Assembly: GCF_023168145.1 (NCBI RefSeq)
Contig: NZ_BQYK01000002.1
Location: 65,531-129,530 of the forward strand
Direction: 5' to 3'
Origin: Sporosarcina sp. NCCP-2222
GTDB taxonomy: Bacteria; Bacillota; Bacilli; Bacillales_A; Planococcaceae
DNA: 64,000 nucleotides
In this document: one piece after another, positions 16,917-26,722 of the stretch
Layout of the letters: each line of letters begins with the position of its first letter
How positions within the stretch are numbered: position 1 is the first letter of the stretch
Made by a program: the position numbers and the translations under genes
Notes under the pieces: model-generated
What the model was told of the DNA's origin: nothing
Seen by the model: only the letters and a program-made list of their open reading frames with translations
Databases searched by the model: none

Positions 16917-17765
16917 TTCACCCATTAATTCGCTCATATCAACTGCATTGTCAATAACATCTTGTGGAACTGTCACTTCAACTTCGTTGATTTTCGTGAT
17001 GACAGCCTTCACTTTTTGGTCTGTGTTAACTGTTTCCCCATCGATAACCATATCGAGGCTCATGTCCATGTTGAAAGCAGTTGTGTAGAACGTTTCTTTG
17101 TCGATGAAGATTTCAAAGTAGACATCGTGCAATGTCATTTCTTCTGCTTCCGCTTCCGCTCCGCTTGCTTGATCTTCTTCCATTTGTTTCAAGAGCTTTT
17201 CAAACTTTTCGCCAGACGCTTTTAATTTTAGAATATAAGAGTCGTCTGTCTGTTCAAATTTGAACTCATCTACGTAGTCTTTGAATAATTTCATGTCTAA
17301 TGTAGGATCTTCACCGGCCATCTCTTCAAACATTTCAGCAGCAAATTCTTCAGGGAACTTGATCCACTGACCAGTTTCCGGATCGTTCATGTATACTTCT
17401 TTTTCAGAGATATACATTTCCATTTCATTCTGGCCGTATTCACCCATATCCATTTTCATTGTTTGGTGAATCGTCATCGGCTCAACTACCGCATCCATAT
17501 TCAACGTAATTTTACTATTGACTGTCTCGCCGCCAGATTTCATGACTTGCTCAATATCCATGTCCGTATGCATGCTCTTTTGCTCTTGGCTGACTGCCAT
17601 TGCCTTCTCGTATACTTCTTGAGCTGTCATTTTGCTAATATCTGTAGTTTCCTTTTCCTTGCCTGTCTCGGCATCGACCGTTGTTTTCGGCTCTGCTTGA
17701 TTACCGCAAGCGGCAAGCGAGAATGCCAATACTCCGGCTCCAATTACTTTTAACCATTTCTTCAA
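16914..17765 (-). CDS. DUF6612-like lipoprotein
   Basis: A secreted lipoprotein whose signal peptide ends in lipobox LAAC, followed by a Lys/Glu/Thr linker and a beta-strand-rich domain of about 220 residues. Repeated patterns such as MHTDMDIEQVMKSGG and MTIHQTMKMDMG fit the LolA/LppX-like fold reported for DUF6612 proteins, which may carry lipids or hydrophobic ligands. I prefer a TTG start with AAAGGAAGC upstream; an ATG at 17837 would put about 24 unlikely residues before the signal peptide. It appears to be monocistronic. Confidence 0.75.
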   Translation of the reverse strand: MKKWLKVIGAGVLAFSLAACGNQAEPKTTVDAETGKEKETTDISKMTAQEVYEKAMAVSQEQKSMHTDMDIEQVMKSGGETVNSKITLNMDAVVEPMTIHQTMKMDMGEYGQNEMEMYISEKEVYMNDPETGQWIKFPEEFAAEMFEEMAGEDPTLDMKLFKDYVDEFKFEQTDDSYILKLKASGEKFEKLLKQMEEDQASGAEAEAEEMTLHDVYFEIFIDKETFYTTAFNMDMSLDMVIDGETVNTDQKVKAVITKINEVEVTVPQDVIDNAVDMSELMGE

Positions 17766-17985
17766 ATGTAACGCTTCCTTTCGGATGATAATTTTTGTTG
17801 CTGTGTTACATACGACAGGTTTCAACATTAGTTTCATAATCTATTAAAATTACTACATTTGACTTATAATCTATCCACTTTTCGGGATTTTTTACCCAAA
17901 TTTTTAAAAGAGTCCTTACTCACGTATATTCTCTACACAAAAGGGTATACTCTTTATATCCCACCCCCCTTTCTCTTATATCATA

Positions 17986-18031
17986 AAAGCGGCACCGCCA
18001 CTGGTTGATCCAGTGCGGTGCCTTTTTTTTA
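17986..18031. terminator. terminator of hflX
   Basis: The stem GGCACCGC/GCGGTGCC, with an inner CACTGG/CCAGTG stem, is followed by eight T on the plus strand and a shorter T run on the minus strand. Confidence 0.75.
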
Positions 18032-19303
18032 TTAATGACTAATTATATAGGGGTCGAAACGAGACTTCAGCGCTTCCGGCATTTCAACCGTCAGAACCGT
18101 CCCGTCTTCCTCATACTCTGTCCGTTTGACAGTCGCTTTTTCATTTAGGAACGAAACAAGATCGCCCCGATCAAAAGGAAGCCTCAATTTACATGTTATA
18201 TACTGATCAAAAATATATTTTTTGATCAATGCAATCAATTCATCCAGACCTTCGCCTTCTTTAGCCGAAATCCATACATTATCTCCATGAACCCGAGGAT
18301 ATTCGATCATCGCCATATCTGATTTGTTATAGATATGAAGGGTCTGTATATTCTCCACTCCGACATCTTCCAATGTTTGCTCCGTCACTTTCATCATATA
18401 ATCATGTTCCGGATTGGAGACATCCACGACATGCAAGAGAAGATCTGCCTCTCGCGCCTCTTCCAGCGTCGAGCGGAATGCCTTGACGAGGTGATGTGGC
18501 AGTTTGGAAACAAAGCCAACTGTATCTGTCAGAAGGAATTCTTTATGATCTTGGAGACGGACCTTGCGCACGGATGTATCGAGCGTGGCAAACAGCATAT
18601 CCTTTTCAAAAACTTGCTTGGCATTGGACTCATCCATCCGGAGCAATAACTGATTCAGCAAAGTCGATTTGCCAGCATTTGTATAACCGACAATGGAAAC
18701 GACCGGGATGCCGCGCTTCTTCCGTTGCTTCCGCTGGGTTTCCCGTTGATCTTTTGCGTGTTCCAAGTCTCTTCGAAGCTTGGCAATTTGGTCCTCAATC
18801 TTCCGGCGATCGAGCTCCAATTTCGTCTCTCCGGCCCCTTTGTTCTGGAAACCGCCGCCTGTACCGCCGCCTTGCCTGCTGAGAGAAGCACGTAAACCGA
18901 CAAGCCGCGGCAGCGTATATTGCAATTGTGCCAGTTCCACTTGCATTCGTGCCTCGTGCGTACGGGCACGCCGTGCAAAAATATCAAGGATGAGCATAGT
19001 ACGGTCAATCACCTTCACTTCCAACTCGGCTTCCAAGTTTCGGATTTGAGAAGGTGCCAGTTCATCATTAAAGATAACAAGGTTTGCCTCTGTCGCTTCA
19101 TACATATGGCGGATTTCATCGACTTTACCCTTTCCGACGTAATGTGTCGGGTTGCGTCGCTCCAAGTTTTGTGTCACGCTTCCGACGACTGTTACGTCAA
19201 TTGCTTCCGCCAAGTTTTTCAGTTCTTCCATTTCATATTCGAAATGCTCGTCATCCGCTTCTTTTACTCCGACGAGCACTGCATGTTCCACTAAGATATC
19301 CAT
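18032..19303 (-). CDS. hflX: ribosome-associated GTPase HflX
   Basis: HflX binds the 50S subunit and splits stalled or heat-damaged ribosomes using GTP. The N-terminal HflX domain carries NPTHYVGKGKVDEI and the GGGTGGGFQNKGAGETKLE linker (residues 146-164), a helical hairpin follows, and the GTPase domain begins at G206 with GYTNAGKST (G1), then DTVGF (G3) and NKSD (G4). The 423-residue length is usual. The start has AAAGGGG upstream. It follows the glyoxalase-like gene by 29 bases on the same strand and may be co-transcribed with it. Confidence 0.95.
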   Translation of the reverse strand: MDILVEHAVLVGVKEADDEHFEYEMEELKNLAEAIDVTVVGSVTQNLERRNPTHYVGKGKVDEIRHMYEATEANLVIFNDELAPSQIRNLEAELEVKVIDRTMLILDIFARRARTHEARMQVELAQLQYTLPRLVGLRASLSRQGGGTGGGFQNKGAGETKLELDRRKIEDQIAKLRRDLEHAKDQRETQRKQRKKRGIPVVSIVGYTNAGKSTLLNQLLLRMDESNAKQVFEKDMLFATLDTSVRKVRLQDHKEFLLTDTVGFVSKLPHHLVKAFRSTLEEAREADLLLHVVDVSNPEHDYMMKVTEQTLEDVGVENIQTLHIYNKSDMAMIEYPRVHGDNVWISAKEGEGLDELIALIKKYIFDQYITCKLRLPFDRGDLVSFLNEKATVKRTEYEEDGTVLTVEMPEALKSRFDPYIISH

Positions 19304-19332
19304 AGAAGGCCCCTTTCAATTGTTATCTGCTT

Positions 19333-20031
19333 TTATGCTTCAGTTTTGCCAATGATGACGTCTGCCAATCTTTCTTTCCCCTCATCCCGTTGATGAAATG
19401 ATAACCTTACGTTTTCCAAACGGATGGAATGATCGTCTCCTACTTTTTGCGAAAGGAGTACCGCCCACTCACCTGTTTCTTTTAATGGATCTTGCACATG
19501 AAAGATGCATTCACGGATGGCCAGTTTTTCATTTTCAGAGGGCAGCGTGCCTTCTTTTTTTAATTTCTCCATGCGGACATCTTCCGGCTCGTCCCATTTA
19601 ATGAAAAACGGATAAGGCAGCTCATCAGTGACCGGCTGTTTAATAAAAAGCATCTTCCACTTTTTCAATTCTCCGCGAGCCGTTCGACGCTGGGCTTCCA
19701 ATACTCCCGACGTTTGAAATCCTTTATTTTCAACTTCTGCCTGAAACGATTCGATACCTTCCACCGAAAGACAGAGCGTCCCCCAACCTTCGCCATCGGG
19801 AAGATCATGCAACAGCAGACGCGTCAGCGGGTGGTCAACTTGACTGGCAAGCTCTGGTTTCTCGACTGCCAGCCATTCCACATACGCATTTCCCGCATAT
19901 AATAAAGCATTGTGCGTTCCCCATTTCTCATGGCGGCCCCCTTCAACAGCATGCCGTCCTTCTTCCGCTTGCTGCCGGACTGCTTCAGCCGGACTTTTTT
20001 GTGTGAAATATACGACATGATCCAATTTCAT
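19333..20031 (-). CDS. glyoxalase-like (VOC superfamily) protein
   Basis: A 232-residue protein with the Glyoxalase_3-type fold. It opens with LDHVVYFTQKSP, the usual first strand of VOC proteins, and has the paired motif NALLYAGNAYVEWLAVE in the middle. Metal ligands cannot be assigned with confidence. The ATG with GGAGGAG eight bases upstream is preferred over a TTG two codons earlier. No substrate can be named. It lies just upstream of hflX. Confidence 0.7.
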   Translation of the reverse strand: MKLDHVVYFTQKSPAEAVRQQAEEGRHAVEGGRHEKWGTHNALLYAGNAYVEWLAVEKPELASQVDHPLTRLLLHDLPDGEGWGTLCLSVEGIESFQAEVENKGFQTSGVLEAQRRTARGELKKWKMLFIKQPVTDELPYPFFIKWDEPEDVRMEKLKKEGTLPSENEKLAIRECIFHVQDPLKETGEWAVLLSQKVGDDHSIRLENVRLSFHQRDEGKERLADVIIGKTEA

Positions 20032-20171
20032 ACCCAAAACTCCTCCTCTTTATAGTAGCTTTTCTATTACTCTACATGATAGCATCAAGTTGTTGAATTG
20101 CATTGCATGTGTTAATTAAATAAGGGTACTCATACAATATATTTAATTTTTATTGAAAGGAAGGTGTTTGC

Positions 20172-21014
20172 ATGGATACTCCCTTTGTTCTTCATATCAG
20201 TGGTTCGTTATCGGAAACCGAGTGGTTATCAGAATTTATGGACTCGGAGCAGCTCCCTGGCGCAACGGTAAAGTCAATCAAAGATGGCCTGGACCGCCTC
20301 GATGTCCTGCATCCATCCGTCATTTTACTTTCTCTTCCATCTACAGCTGCTATGACATTGCTTTCAGAAATTAACGAGCTGGCTGACCAAGCATTGAAAC
20401 GCCTGATCCCATTGCTCATTATCGGAGATCCGCCGTCGGACTTTGGCAAGGAGAAATTATTCGAACAAGGAGCTTTCGATTTCGTAGTCCGTCCTTTGGA
20501 TCAGCAAGCATTTCACCATCTTTTGCAAACAAGAATCGCTTTTAAACGAAAAGTGGACCAACTCTTATCTTCACGCAAACATTCTGATGATAACCTAGCG
20601 CAACCTCTATCTTCCCGGACAGTAGAAATTATTCTAATCGACGATGATCCGATTGCATTAGAAATAATGAAGCAACAATTTTCCACCTTACAAATAGAAG
20701 ATAGCGAGGTAAAGATTATCACATTTAAGAATGGCGCAGACTTCGTTGCCGCCGATTGGTATGATCCAAAACATTATTACGCCATCATCTTGGATGGCAT
20801 CATGCCAAAGATGACCGGGTTTGAAGTACTATCCCATATCCGATCTGCCTATTCAAATAAAAACATTCTTATTTTCATGTTGACGTCCCGATCGGGTTCA
20901 TTGGACATGGAGCATGCATTAGAAGCCGGTGCAGATGACTACATCACCAAGCCGTTCCGGCCCAAAGAAGTGGCGCTCCGCGTCCGGCGGCTTATGACGA
21001 GGTTATTCAAATGA
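20172..21014 (+). CDS. response regulator with pseudo-receiver and receiver domain, no output domain
   Basis: A 280-residue protein with two receiver-like domains. The first (about 1-120) has lost the catalytic residues: the acidic pair is HISGS, the phospho-Asp position is ILLSLPS and the Lys is Arg107. The second (about 150-278) is intact, with Asp157/158, phospho-acceptor Asp208 in LDGIMPKMTG, Thr238 and Lys260. No DNA-binding or enzymatic domain follows, so it should act by protein contact. It overlaps the HEAT-protein gene by four bases and is the first gene of the exopolysaccharide-like operon. AAAGGAAGGTG is the ribosome binding site. Confidence 0.82.
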   Translation: MDTPFVLHISGSLSETEWLSEFMDSEQLPGATVKSIKDGLDRLDVLHPSVILLSLPSTAAMTLLSEINELADQALKRLIPLLIIGDPPSDFGKEKLFEQGAFDFVVRPLDQQAFHHLLQTRIAFKRKVDQLLSSRKHSDDNLAQPLSSRTVEIILIDDDPIALEIMKQQFSTLQIEDSEVKIITFKNGADFVAADWYDPKHYYAIILDGIMPKMTGFEVLSHIRSAYSNKNILIFMLTSRSGSLDMEHALEAGADDYITKPFRPKEVALRVRRLMTRLFK

Positions 21015-22054
21015 ATGTAGACTTTTCGATTATTGGTTGGACCATCAGCATTTTAGCAGCCCTGCAAGTCATCCTTCTCGCCATACTGATTTGGCGCAAA
21101 GTGCTACGAAATCGAAAGGAACGGAAGGAACAGCAACGCTATGCCGAATTGCTTCCAGAATTCGTCTCGTATTTATATGGTGAGTCAGCATTGGACGTCG
21201 CTAAACTGAAAACTGATTATCGGGTTGCACAACGATTGGCTAGCGATATTATGTCTTCCACGCGTGACGAAGCCATTCAAGAGAAAGTACGTTCAACCGC
21301 TTTCGCTGCTTTGCAAAAACCTTATGAACGTGCATTGGAAGACCCCTCATGGCCTGTCCGCATGAATGTGCTGTATTATGTCCAATCGTTCCAAATGAAA
21401 GGGCTTGCCCCTCTCTTGCAAACCAAGTTTCAGAAGATGCCCTTGTGGAATGAAGAGAAAAAACAGATGGCCCGCACACTTGCTTCTCTTGGCGATACCT
21501 CCATACTGCCCGCTGTCTATTCAGGAAGTCAGCATTCGCAGAAATTTTACCGGGATGTCTTATTGCGCTTTCCCGCAGAAGCCGACTTACAGTTGCTCGC
21601 CTTTTATGAGGAGACCGACAATCCATCCTATCAATGCGCCTATTTGCAACGGATCGGTGACCGAGAAGCACAGGAGCAGATCGCTCAGGTGGAATCGGCA
21701 TTGGCAAGTGATCTCACTGAAGTTCGTATTCAAGCGTTAAAAACAATTGGCAACCTGTACTATATGCAAGCACCGGAGCTGTTACGCCCGTTTTTCTTTT
21801 CGACCCATTGGCAAGAGCGGATGTTGGTCGCTCAAACTGTCCGGAAACTTGACATACACGAGTTTTCGGAAGAGCTCGGCCGAATACTCGGCGATTCCGA
21901 ATGGTGGGTCAGGTATGCTGCCGCAGAAACAATTCTGGAAGTAGAGGGGGCTGAGAAATTGGCGTACTACGTGAAGAACCATCCGGATTCCTTCGCCCGT
22001 GACATGGCAAGTCAATGGCTCAGTACGGAAAGCAGGTCGAATGCGTATGCATAA
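21011..22054 (+). CDS. membrane-anchored HEAT-repeat protein
   Basis: An N-terminal membrane helix (residues about 8-30) is followed by basic residues and then helical repeats to the end, for example ALEDPSWPVRMNVLYYVQ and ILGDSEWWVRYAAAETIL, which have the HEAT pattern. The repeat surface is probably a cytoplasmic docking site linking the response regulator to the glycosyltransferase, but this is inferred from gene order only. ATG overlap with the upstream gene and a 14-base overlap with the downstream gene indicate a coupled operon. Confidence 0.75.
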   Translation: MNVDFSIIGWTISILAALQVILLAILIWRKVLRNRKERKEQQRYAELLPEFVSYLYGESALDVAKLKTDYRVAQRLASDIMSSTRDEAIQEKVRSTAFAALQKPYERALEDPSWPVRMNVLYYVQSFQMKGLAPLLQTKFQKMPLWNEEKKQMARTLASLGDTSILPAVYSGSQHSQKFYRDVLLRFPAEADLQLLAFYEETDNPSYQCAYLQRIGDREAQEQIAQVESALASDLTEVRIQALKTIGNLYYMQAPELLRPFFFSTHWQERMLVAQTVRKLDIHEFSEELGRILGDSEWWVRYAAAETILEVEGAEKLAYYVKNHPDSFARDMASQWLSTESRSNAYA

Positions 22055-23465
22055 TGCACTCTTTATCGCACTCAGCAGTTTATCGGCTTTTGTCATTATT
22101 TTCATGGCAGGGACAGCACTCAGCTATCTATTTCTTTTCCTGTCCTCCATGCGGAAAGTAATGCGGGAAGGCAAACTGGAGAAACGGTCCATTTTAGATG
22201 ATCTTTCGTTGAAGGATCGGACCTACCCGGTGTCCATCCTCGTGCCTGCCTACAATGAGGAAGTAGGCGTCATTTCTACTGTTCGATCACTATTGACTTT
22301 GGATTACCCGGAATATGAAATTGTCGTCATTGACGACGGCTCCAAAGACCAGACATTGACCAAGCTAATCAGCGTTTTCCAGATGAGACAAGTGAATCAT
22401 GCAACAAGGCTCACACTTCCCTCAAAACCCATCAAAGGCGTTTACCAATCGGCGGCTTATCCTACAGTGAAAGTGATTTCAAAAGAAAATGGCGGGAAAG
22501 CAGATGCCCTTAATTGCGGAATCAACGCCTCCGTCTATCCGTATTTTTGCGCGATCGACGGCGATTCCATTTTAGAGCAGGACGCGCTAATGAAAACAAT
22601 GAAACCGATTATCGATTCGGAAGAGGAAGTCATTGCAGTAGGCGGTTCCGTCCGTATCGCGAACGGCATTACCATTTCGCGCAGCCAAGTTGAAAAGATA
22701 GATTTGCCACATAAGCCAATCGTCATTATGCAAATCATAGAATATTTGCGTGCATTTTTGATTGGACGCCTCGGTTTCAGCCGATTCAATCAGCTGCTGA
22801 TCGTCTCAGGAGCATTCGGATTGTTCAATAAAGGCGCTGTCATCCAGGCCGGCGGCTATACAGAAGGCCTAATCGGGGAAGACATGGAACTGATCGTCCG
22901 GCTTCATCGGGTGAATATCGAAAACAAACTGAAGAAACGGATTGAGTATATCCCGGATCCCGTCTGCTGGACAGAAGCGCCGGACACATTCAGCGTATTG
23001 CGAAAACAACGTGTGCGCTGGCAGCGAGGGCTTGCCGAAACATTGCTGGCTCACAAGAAAATGTTGTTCAATCCAGCCTATGGTGCTGTGGGGTTGGTGA
23101 CCTTCCCTTATTTCCTATTTGTCGAATTGCTCGGCTCTGTTGTGGAACTGATTGGATTCCTGATTATTATTATCGGTGTCTTTTTTGATATTCTGAATCC
23201 CGTAATTGTAGGGACAATCTTTGCCGTTTCCCTCCTTTATGGCTCGTTCATATCCTCTCTCGCAGTTCTGCTGGAGGAACTGACTTTGCATAAATACCCG
23301 AAAGTCCGGCACCTGATTGTTTTGTTCGTCTGGGCTCTGACCGAATCACTTTGGTATCGCCCGCTGCTCGTTCTATGGCGAATCGAAGGGCTGCTGAATA
23401 CGTTCAAGAAAAAGGCAGAGTGGGGGAACATGGAACGTAAAGGCATTTCATCAAATGAAGGCTAA
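22041..23465 (+). CDS. membrane glycosyltransferase family 2 (PgaC/hyaluronan-synthase-like)
   Basis: A processive beta-glycosyltransferase that probably polymerises and exports a polysaccharide from a nucleotide sugar. One helix precedes the GT-A domain; the domain shows VPAYNEE, DDG at 98-100, DGD at 173-175, the acceptor-base GED at 279-281 and QRVRW at 323-327, and three or four helices follow. These are the hallmarks of PgaC, BcsA and HasA enzymes. The sugar cannot be read from sequence. The ATG with AGCAGG upstream overlaps the HEAT gene; longer frames have no ribosome binding site. Confidence 0.88.
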   Translation: MRMHNALFIALSSLSAFVIIFMAGTALSYLFLFLSSMRKVMREGKLEKRSILDDLSLKDRTYPVSILVPAYNEEVGVISTVRSLLTLDYPEYEIVVIDDGSKDQTLTKLISVFQMRQVNHATRLTLPSKPIKGVYQSAAYPTVKVISKENGGKADALNCGINASVYPYFCAIDGDSILEQDALMKTMKPIIDSEEEVIAVGGSVRIANGITISRSQVEKIDLPHKPIVIMQIIEYLRAFLIGRLGFSRFNQLLIVSGAFGLFNKGAVIQAGGYTEGLIGEDMELIVRLHRVNIENKLKKRIEYIPDPVCWTEAPDTFSVLRKQRVRWQRGLAETLLAHKKMLFNPAYGAVGLVTFPYFLFVELLGSVVELIGFLIIIIGVFFDILNPVIVGTIFAVSLLYGSFISSLAVLLEELTLHKYPKVRHLIVLFVWALTESLWYRPLLVLWRIEGLLNTFKKKAEWGNMERKGISSNEG

Positions 23466-23489
23466 TTGGTTATCATGAAAAAATAGCAC

Positions 23490-23527
23490 AAAGGAAACCC
23501 CGTCACACAACGACGGGGTTTCCTTTT
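23490..23527. terminator. bidirectional terminator
   Basis: The stem AAAGGAAACCCCGTC/GACGGGGTTTCCTTT separates the convergent glycosyltransferase and giant glycosidase-like genes, with T-rich ends in both directions. Confidence 0.85.
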
Positions 23528-26500
23528 ATTCGATCGATTTAAAAAGCTGTTGCAAGATCGTGTAGGATTGCTTCAGGCGTTCTGTATGTGGTGGTTCTTC
23601 CCAAGTGTCCCACGTATACCGGTAGCCATCTTTTGCGTCAGGCGCTAGTTGAAGCAGTTTCTCCTTTTCATTCACGGCAGCCAAATATACACCGATATCG
23701 TCAATGCTCCGGCTACTGGCTAGGCCGTCCCCGCCGTATAAATTCCCCATTACTTCCCGCTGGCTCGGATCTTTAAAGTTCAGTAGAAGCCATGGCAACC
23801 GGACTTCCAATACTCTACCGTCCTCTGAAACCGCAAAGTCAGTCAGGGAATTGTACGATGCGGAATCCGAATTTCCATTGCCAAACTGCAGCTTCCCTGT
23901 CTCGTAATAAGAAAACGGCATGACTTCTCCCGTGTCCGGACGTGTCGTTTCTTTATTCAAGGCGAAGCGGATCGGATGAAACATCCCATCTCCTTGTTTC
24001 GGTAATGGACCATCCTTTTTCAACATATTCAGCTCGACGCCATACATGTAATAGAAAGGATCATACGCTGCTTGCACAAATGCCTTGCTGTCATATTTGG
24101 ACGTCAAGCTGATATGGAAATCAGCTGTCGGTTCCGCCAGCTCCACACCGGGCAACTGATTGGATGAACGGCTTCCCTGTTCCGGAGCAGTATCCAATAG
24201 AAAATGAGCCTCGGTATCCTCCAGCCAGCGGCCCGCACCTTTTTTCAAATCCGCTCGTAAATAAAGATAGGCTTCATCATGATGGACATACATTTTCTCG
24301 ATTTTGTCTTCAGATGATTCAAAGGCAGGAGCAATCCCCTTCCAATCGTCTGTCTCCCCATCCACACGGATCGATAGCGTATTAAAGCTAAGCAAGCCGA
24401 AGTTCTGTTCATTCGTTTGGACATTCGACCAGAACGGACGCCTGTCTGGATCATCCAGATCCATCGTGTTCCATGTACGTTTAAACCATTCATCCTGCCA
24501 TGTAAAAACGAGACCGCCCATCAATCCCTCCTGAACGATATCTTCATAGAGCCTGCTTAAAATTTGTCCCTGCTCCTTTTCGGAATGAAAGCCTTGGTTC
24601 CAGCCATTCACATTCTCATGTGTCATCCCACGGGAAGCCGGCATCCCAAATTCAGCAATTAAAATCGGCGTTTTAGTTGATTGATGTAAATCGTTCAAAT
24701 AGCCTGCATAGTTGTTCTTTTCACCACGATGATCAATAAACTCAGTATACTTTTTCTCCAAATTCAAGAAATCCGGATAATAGGGATATACGTGATAGGA
24801 AGCGAACATCCCTGCCTCCTGTTCCTCCCGGATAAATTCGATATGGTCAGGATGAATGCTGGCCATATCTTCCTGTTCGCTCGGCTCGGCCGGCTGTTCC
24901 AGGTGATCCGTTGTCACCCAATTCGTATAGCTGATCGGCCGGGTCCAGCCGTACGTATCTGCCTCGTAGGATAACAAATCGTCCATTCGTTCCGCGAGCC
25001 AAAGCTCAAACCCTTCTCCCGCATTCGTGCGAATATGCTTTCCTTCGTACTGAGGACGTTCGGCGTACACCTCTTTCATATTGGCGACCATATGGGGATA
25101 CCACTCAATCCCGATGACCCATCCAGAGACATATTCTGATACATCGGATCCGTAGACACCGGATGCATGACCTGGAAGGGGCTTCACAGTTGCATTCCCA
25201 TGAATGACATCGGCAATCCGTTTCATCTCTTCCTCAAACGTTTGGACAATCTCAGGCGTGTATGCATCCAGCGTCTCCTCCAGAGGTGCTTCGTCCGCCC
25301 AAACCCCATGCAGGACATAGAGCTTTTGTTCATGAGATTCGTTGTACTCCAGCAACGCATCATAGAAGGCAGGCGGATGCAAAGTGTACACCCGGATCGT
25401 ATTGGCATTCATTTCTCCGATTTGCTTGAACCATCTGCTATATTCCTCTTTCGTGATAGCTGCCTCTCCTGGAAATGAACCCGGCCGTCCCATGCCGATG
25501 TTGACTCCTTTCACCGTCATTGGCTTCCAAATTCCATTTTGAAACACTTCAAACTTGCCTTCTTCAATCCGGGAAGAATAGGTTAAGCCAGATGCAGTCT
25601 TCTCAAGCGCTTTATTCTCTTTCTTTTTTGGAGCCTCCTTATCCAAGTGGCCTTTCAGGATCGCTTGCATGACCGGCACATATGTCCGCCAGAAAAATGA
25701 ACGATCTGACGAAGAATCAAAGCTGGAAATCCATTGGTGCATTTTTGCATATCCAGCATATTGATAAATGGACGGAACCTCTTCCACTGTACTGAACTCA
25801 CCTGACAAATAATAATTTCCTCTTCTTTGCACAATTGCCGGGAAGCTTGCAGGAAGCCCGGCTGCTATTGCCTGTTCTTTTCCTTTCGGAGTAAGACCTA
25901 GCGAAAACTCCGCCATGGTCTCCCCCTCATCCCCGATTGTTTCCACCACGTCGAACCACCCTTCGTAGATAGGGCTTTCCGTAATACCAAAAACCGTTTT
26001 CCCTTTTTCGGTAAAACGCAGGATGTTTCCTGCACTTTCTATATCCCCTTTGTCCTCTGAAAACACAACGACTTCTTCTGTGTTTTCATTCACAAACAAG
26101 TAGCCTGGCCCCGTAAATGACCATAATTGGCCGGATGTCTTTTCGTAACCGCCGACGGACCAATCAGGCAAATCCTCATTGCTTTTGGATAAATCCTTCA
26201 TATAGCGGCCATTCCAACCCGTCTGGCGAATGCCGACCAACTCGGAGGCAGCCGATTGACTATTAGAATCTATACCAGACGACAGCGAATCGAATTCAAA
26301 GACGACTGTAGCATTTCGTTTACTCATTGCTGTCCTGATTCCATTTAACATATCCACGTCAAGCGGCATAGCTTGGTCAGTTGTAGAAGGCACATAAATA
26401 ACGTCCGCCTCCTCAAAATCCGCTGCATCCTTTACCCGTTCCTGTCCGGAAATCTTCATATAACGCAAGAGCCACGATATCCCTTGAACAGATGCTTCTT

Positions 26501-26615
26501 CCCCGGATGGTTCCCAAACTGCAAACTTTATTTTTTTATCAGATTGGACTTGCCAAATGAACCAGGGCAACAGAACAATCACCAGTACCACGGCACCAAT
26601 TTTCAAGTATTTCAC
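23526..26615 (-). CDS. giant secreted glycoside-hydrolase-like protein with C-terminal CBM9-like domain
   Basis: A 1029-residue protein with an N-terminal membrane helix (residues 5-22). An alpha/beta N-terminal region of about 330 residues is followed by a (beta/alpha)8-like glycosidase segment starting at KGVNIGMGRPGSFPGE with IRVYTLHPPAFYDALL, GIEW as possible acid/base and LIAEFGMP as possible nucleophile strand. The last 300 residues begin IRVDGETDDWKGI and resemble family-9 carbohydrate-binding domains. It would process or bind the polymer made by the convergent GT2 operon. Start: GTG with AGAAGGTG upstream. It is sometimes misannotated as a family 2 glycosyltransferase. Confidence 0.75.
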   Translation of the reverse strand: MKYLKIGAVVLVIVLLPWFIWQVQSDKKIKFAVWEPSGEEASVQGISWLLRYMKISGQERVKDAADFEEADVIYVPSTTDQAMPLDVDMLNGIRTAMSKRNATVVFEFDSLSSGIDSNSQSAASELVGIRQTGWNGRYMKDLSKSNEDLPDWSVGGYEKTSGQLWSFTGPGYLFVNENTEEVVVFSEDKGDIESAGNILRFTEKGKTVFGITESPIYEGWFDVVETIGDEGETMAEFSLGLTPKGKEQAIAAGLPASFPAIVQRRGNYYLSGEFSTVEEVPSIYQYAGYAKMHQWISSFDSSSDRSFFWRTYVPVMQAILKGHLDKEAPKKKENKALEKTASGLTYSSRIEEGKFEVFQNGIWKPMTVKGVNIGMGRPGSFPGEAAITKEEYSRWFKQIGEMNANTIRVYTLHPPAFYDALLEYNESHEQKLYVLHGVWADEAPLEETLDAYTPEIVQTFEEEMKRIADVIHGNATVKPLPGHASGVYGSDVSEYVSGWVIGIEWYPHMVANMKEVYAERPQYEGKHIRTNAGEGFELWLAERMDDLLSYEADTYGWTRPISYTNWVTTDHLEQPAEPSEQEDMASIHPDHIEFIREEQEAGMFASYHVYPYYPDFLNLEKKYTEFIDHRGEKNNYAGYLNDLHQSTKTPILIAEFGMPASRGMTHENVNGWNQGFHSEKEQGQILSRLYEDIVQEGLMGGLVFTWQDEWFKRTWNTMDLDDPDRRPFWSNVQTNEQNFGLLSFNTLSIRVDGETDDWKGIAPAFESSEDKIEKMYVHHDEAYLYLRADLKKGAGRWLEDTEAHFLLDTAPEQGSRSSNQLPGVELAEPTADFHISLTSKYDSKAFVQAAYDPFYYMYGVELNMLKKDGPLPKQGDGMFHPIRFALNKETTRPDTGEVMPFSYYETGKLQFGNGNSDSASYNSLTDFAVSEDGRVLEVRLPWLLLNFKDPSQREVMGNLYGGDGLASSRSIDDIGVYLAAVNEKEKLLQLAPDAKDGYRYTWDTWEEPPHTERLKQSYTILQQLFKSIE

Positions 26616-26690
26616 GCATGCACCTTCTCTCATAAACTTCCATACTCGTATCATACCAAGTAGTCATACTCCATGAAAGAAATTGCACAA

Positions 26691-26722
26691 AAAAAGACCG
26701 TCACTTTGGACGGTCTTTTTAC
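26691..26722 (-). terminator. terminator of putP
   Basis: The stem GACCGTC/GACGGTC is flanked by an A run on one side and five T on the other; it lies directly beyond the putP stop and is symmetrical. Confidence 0.8.

Noticed and set aside
16757-16957. Short plus-strand open frame upstream of the DUF6612 terminator
   Set aside because: It crosses the terminator hairpin into the end of a well-supported opposite gene and has no ribosome binding site.
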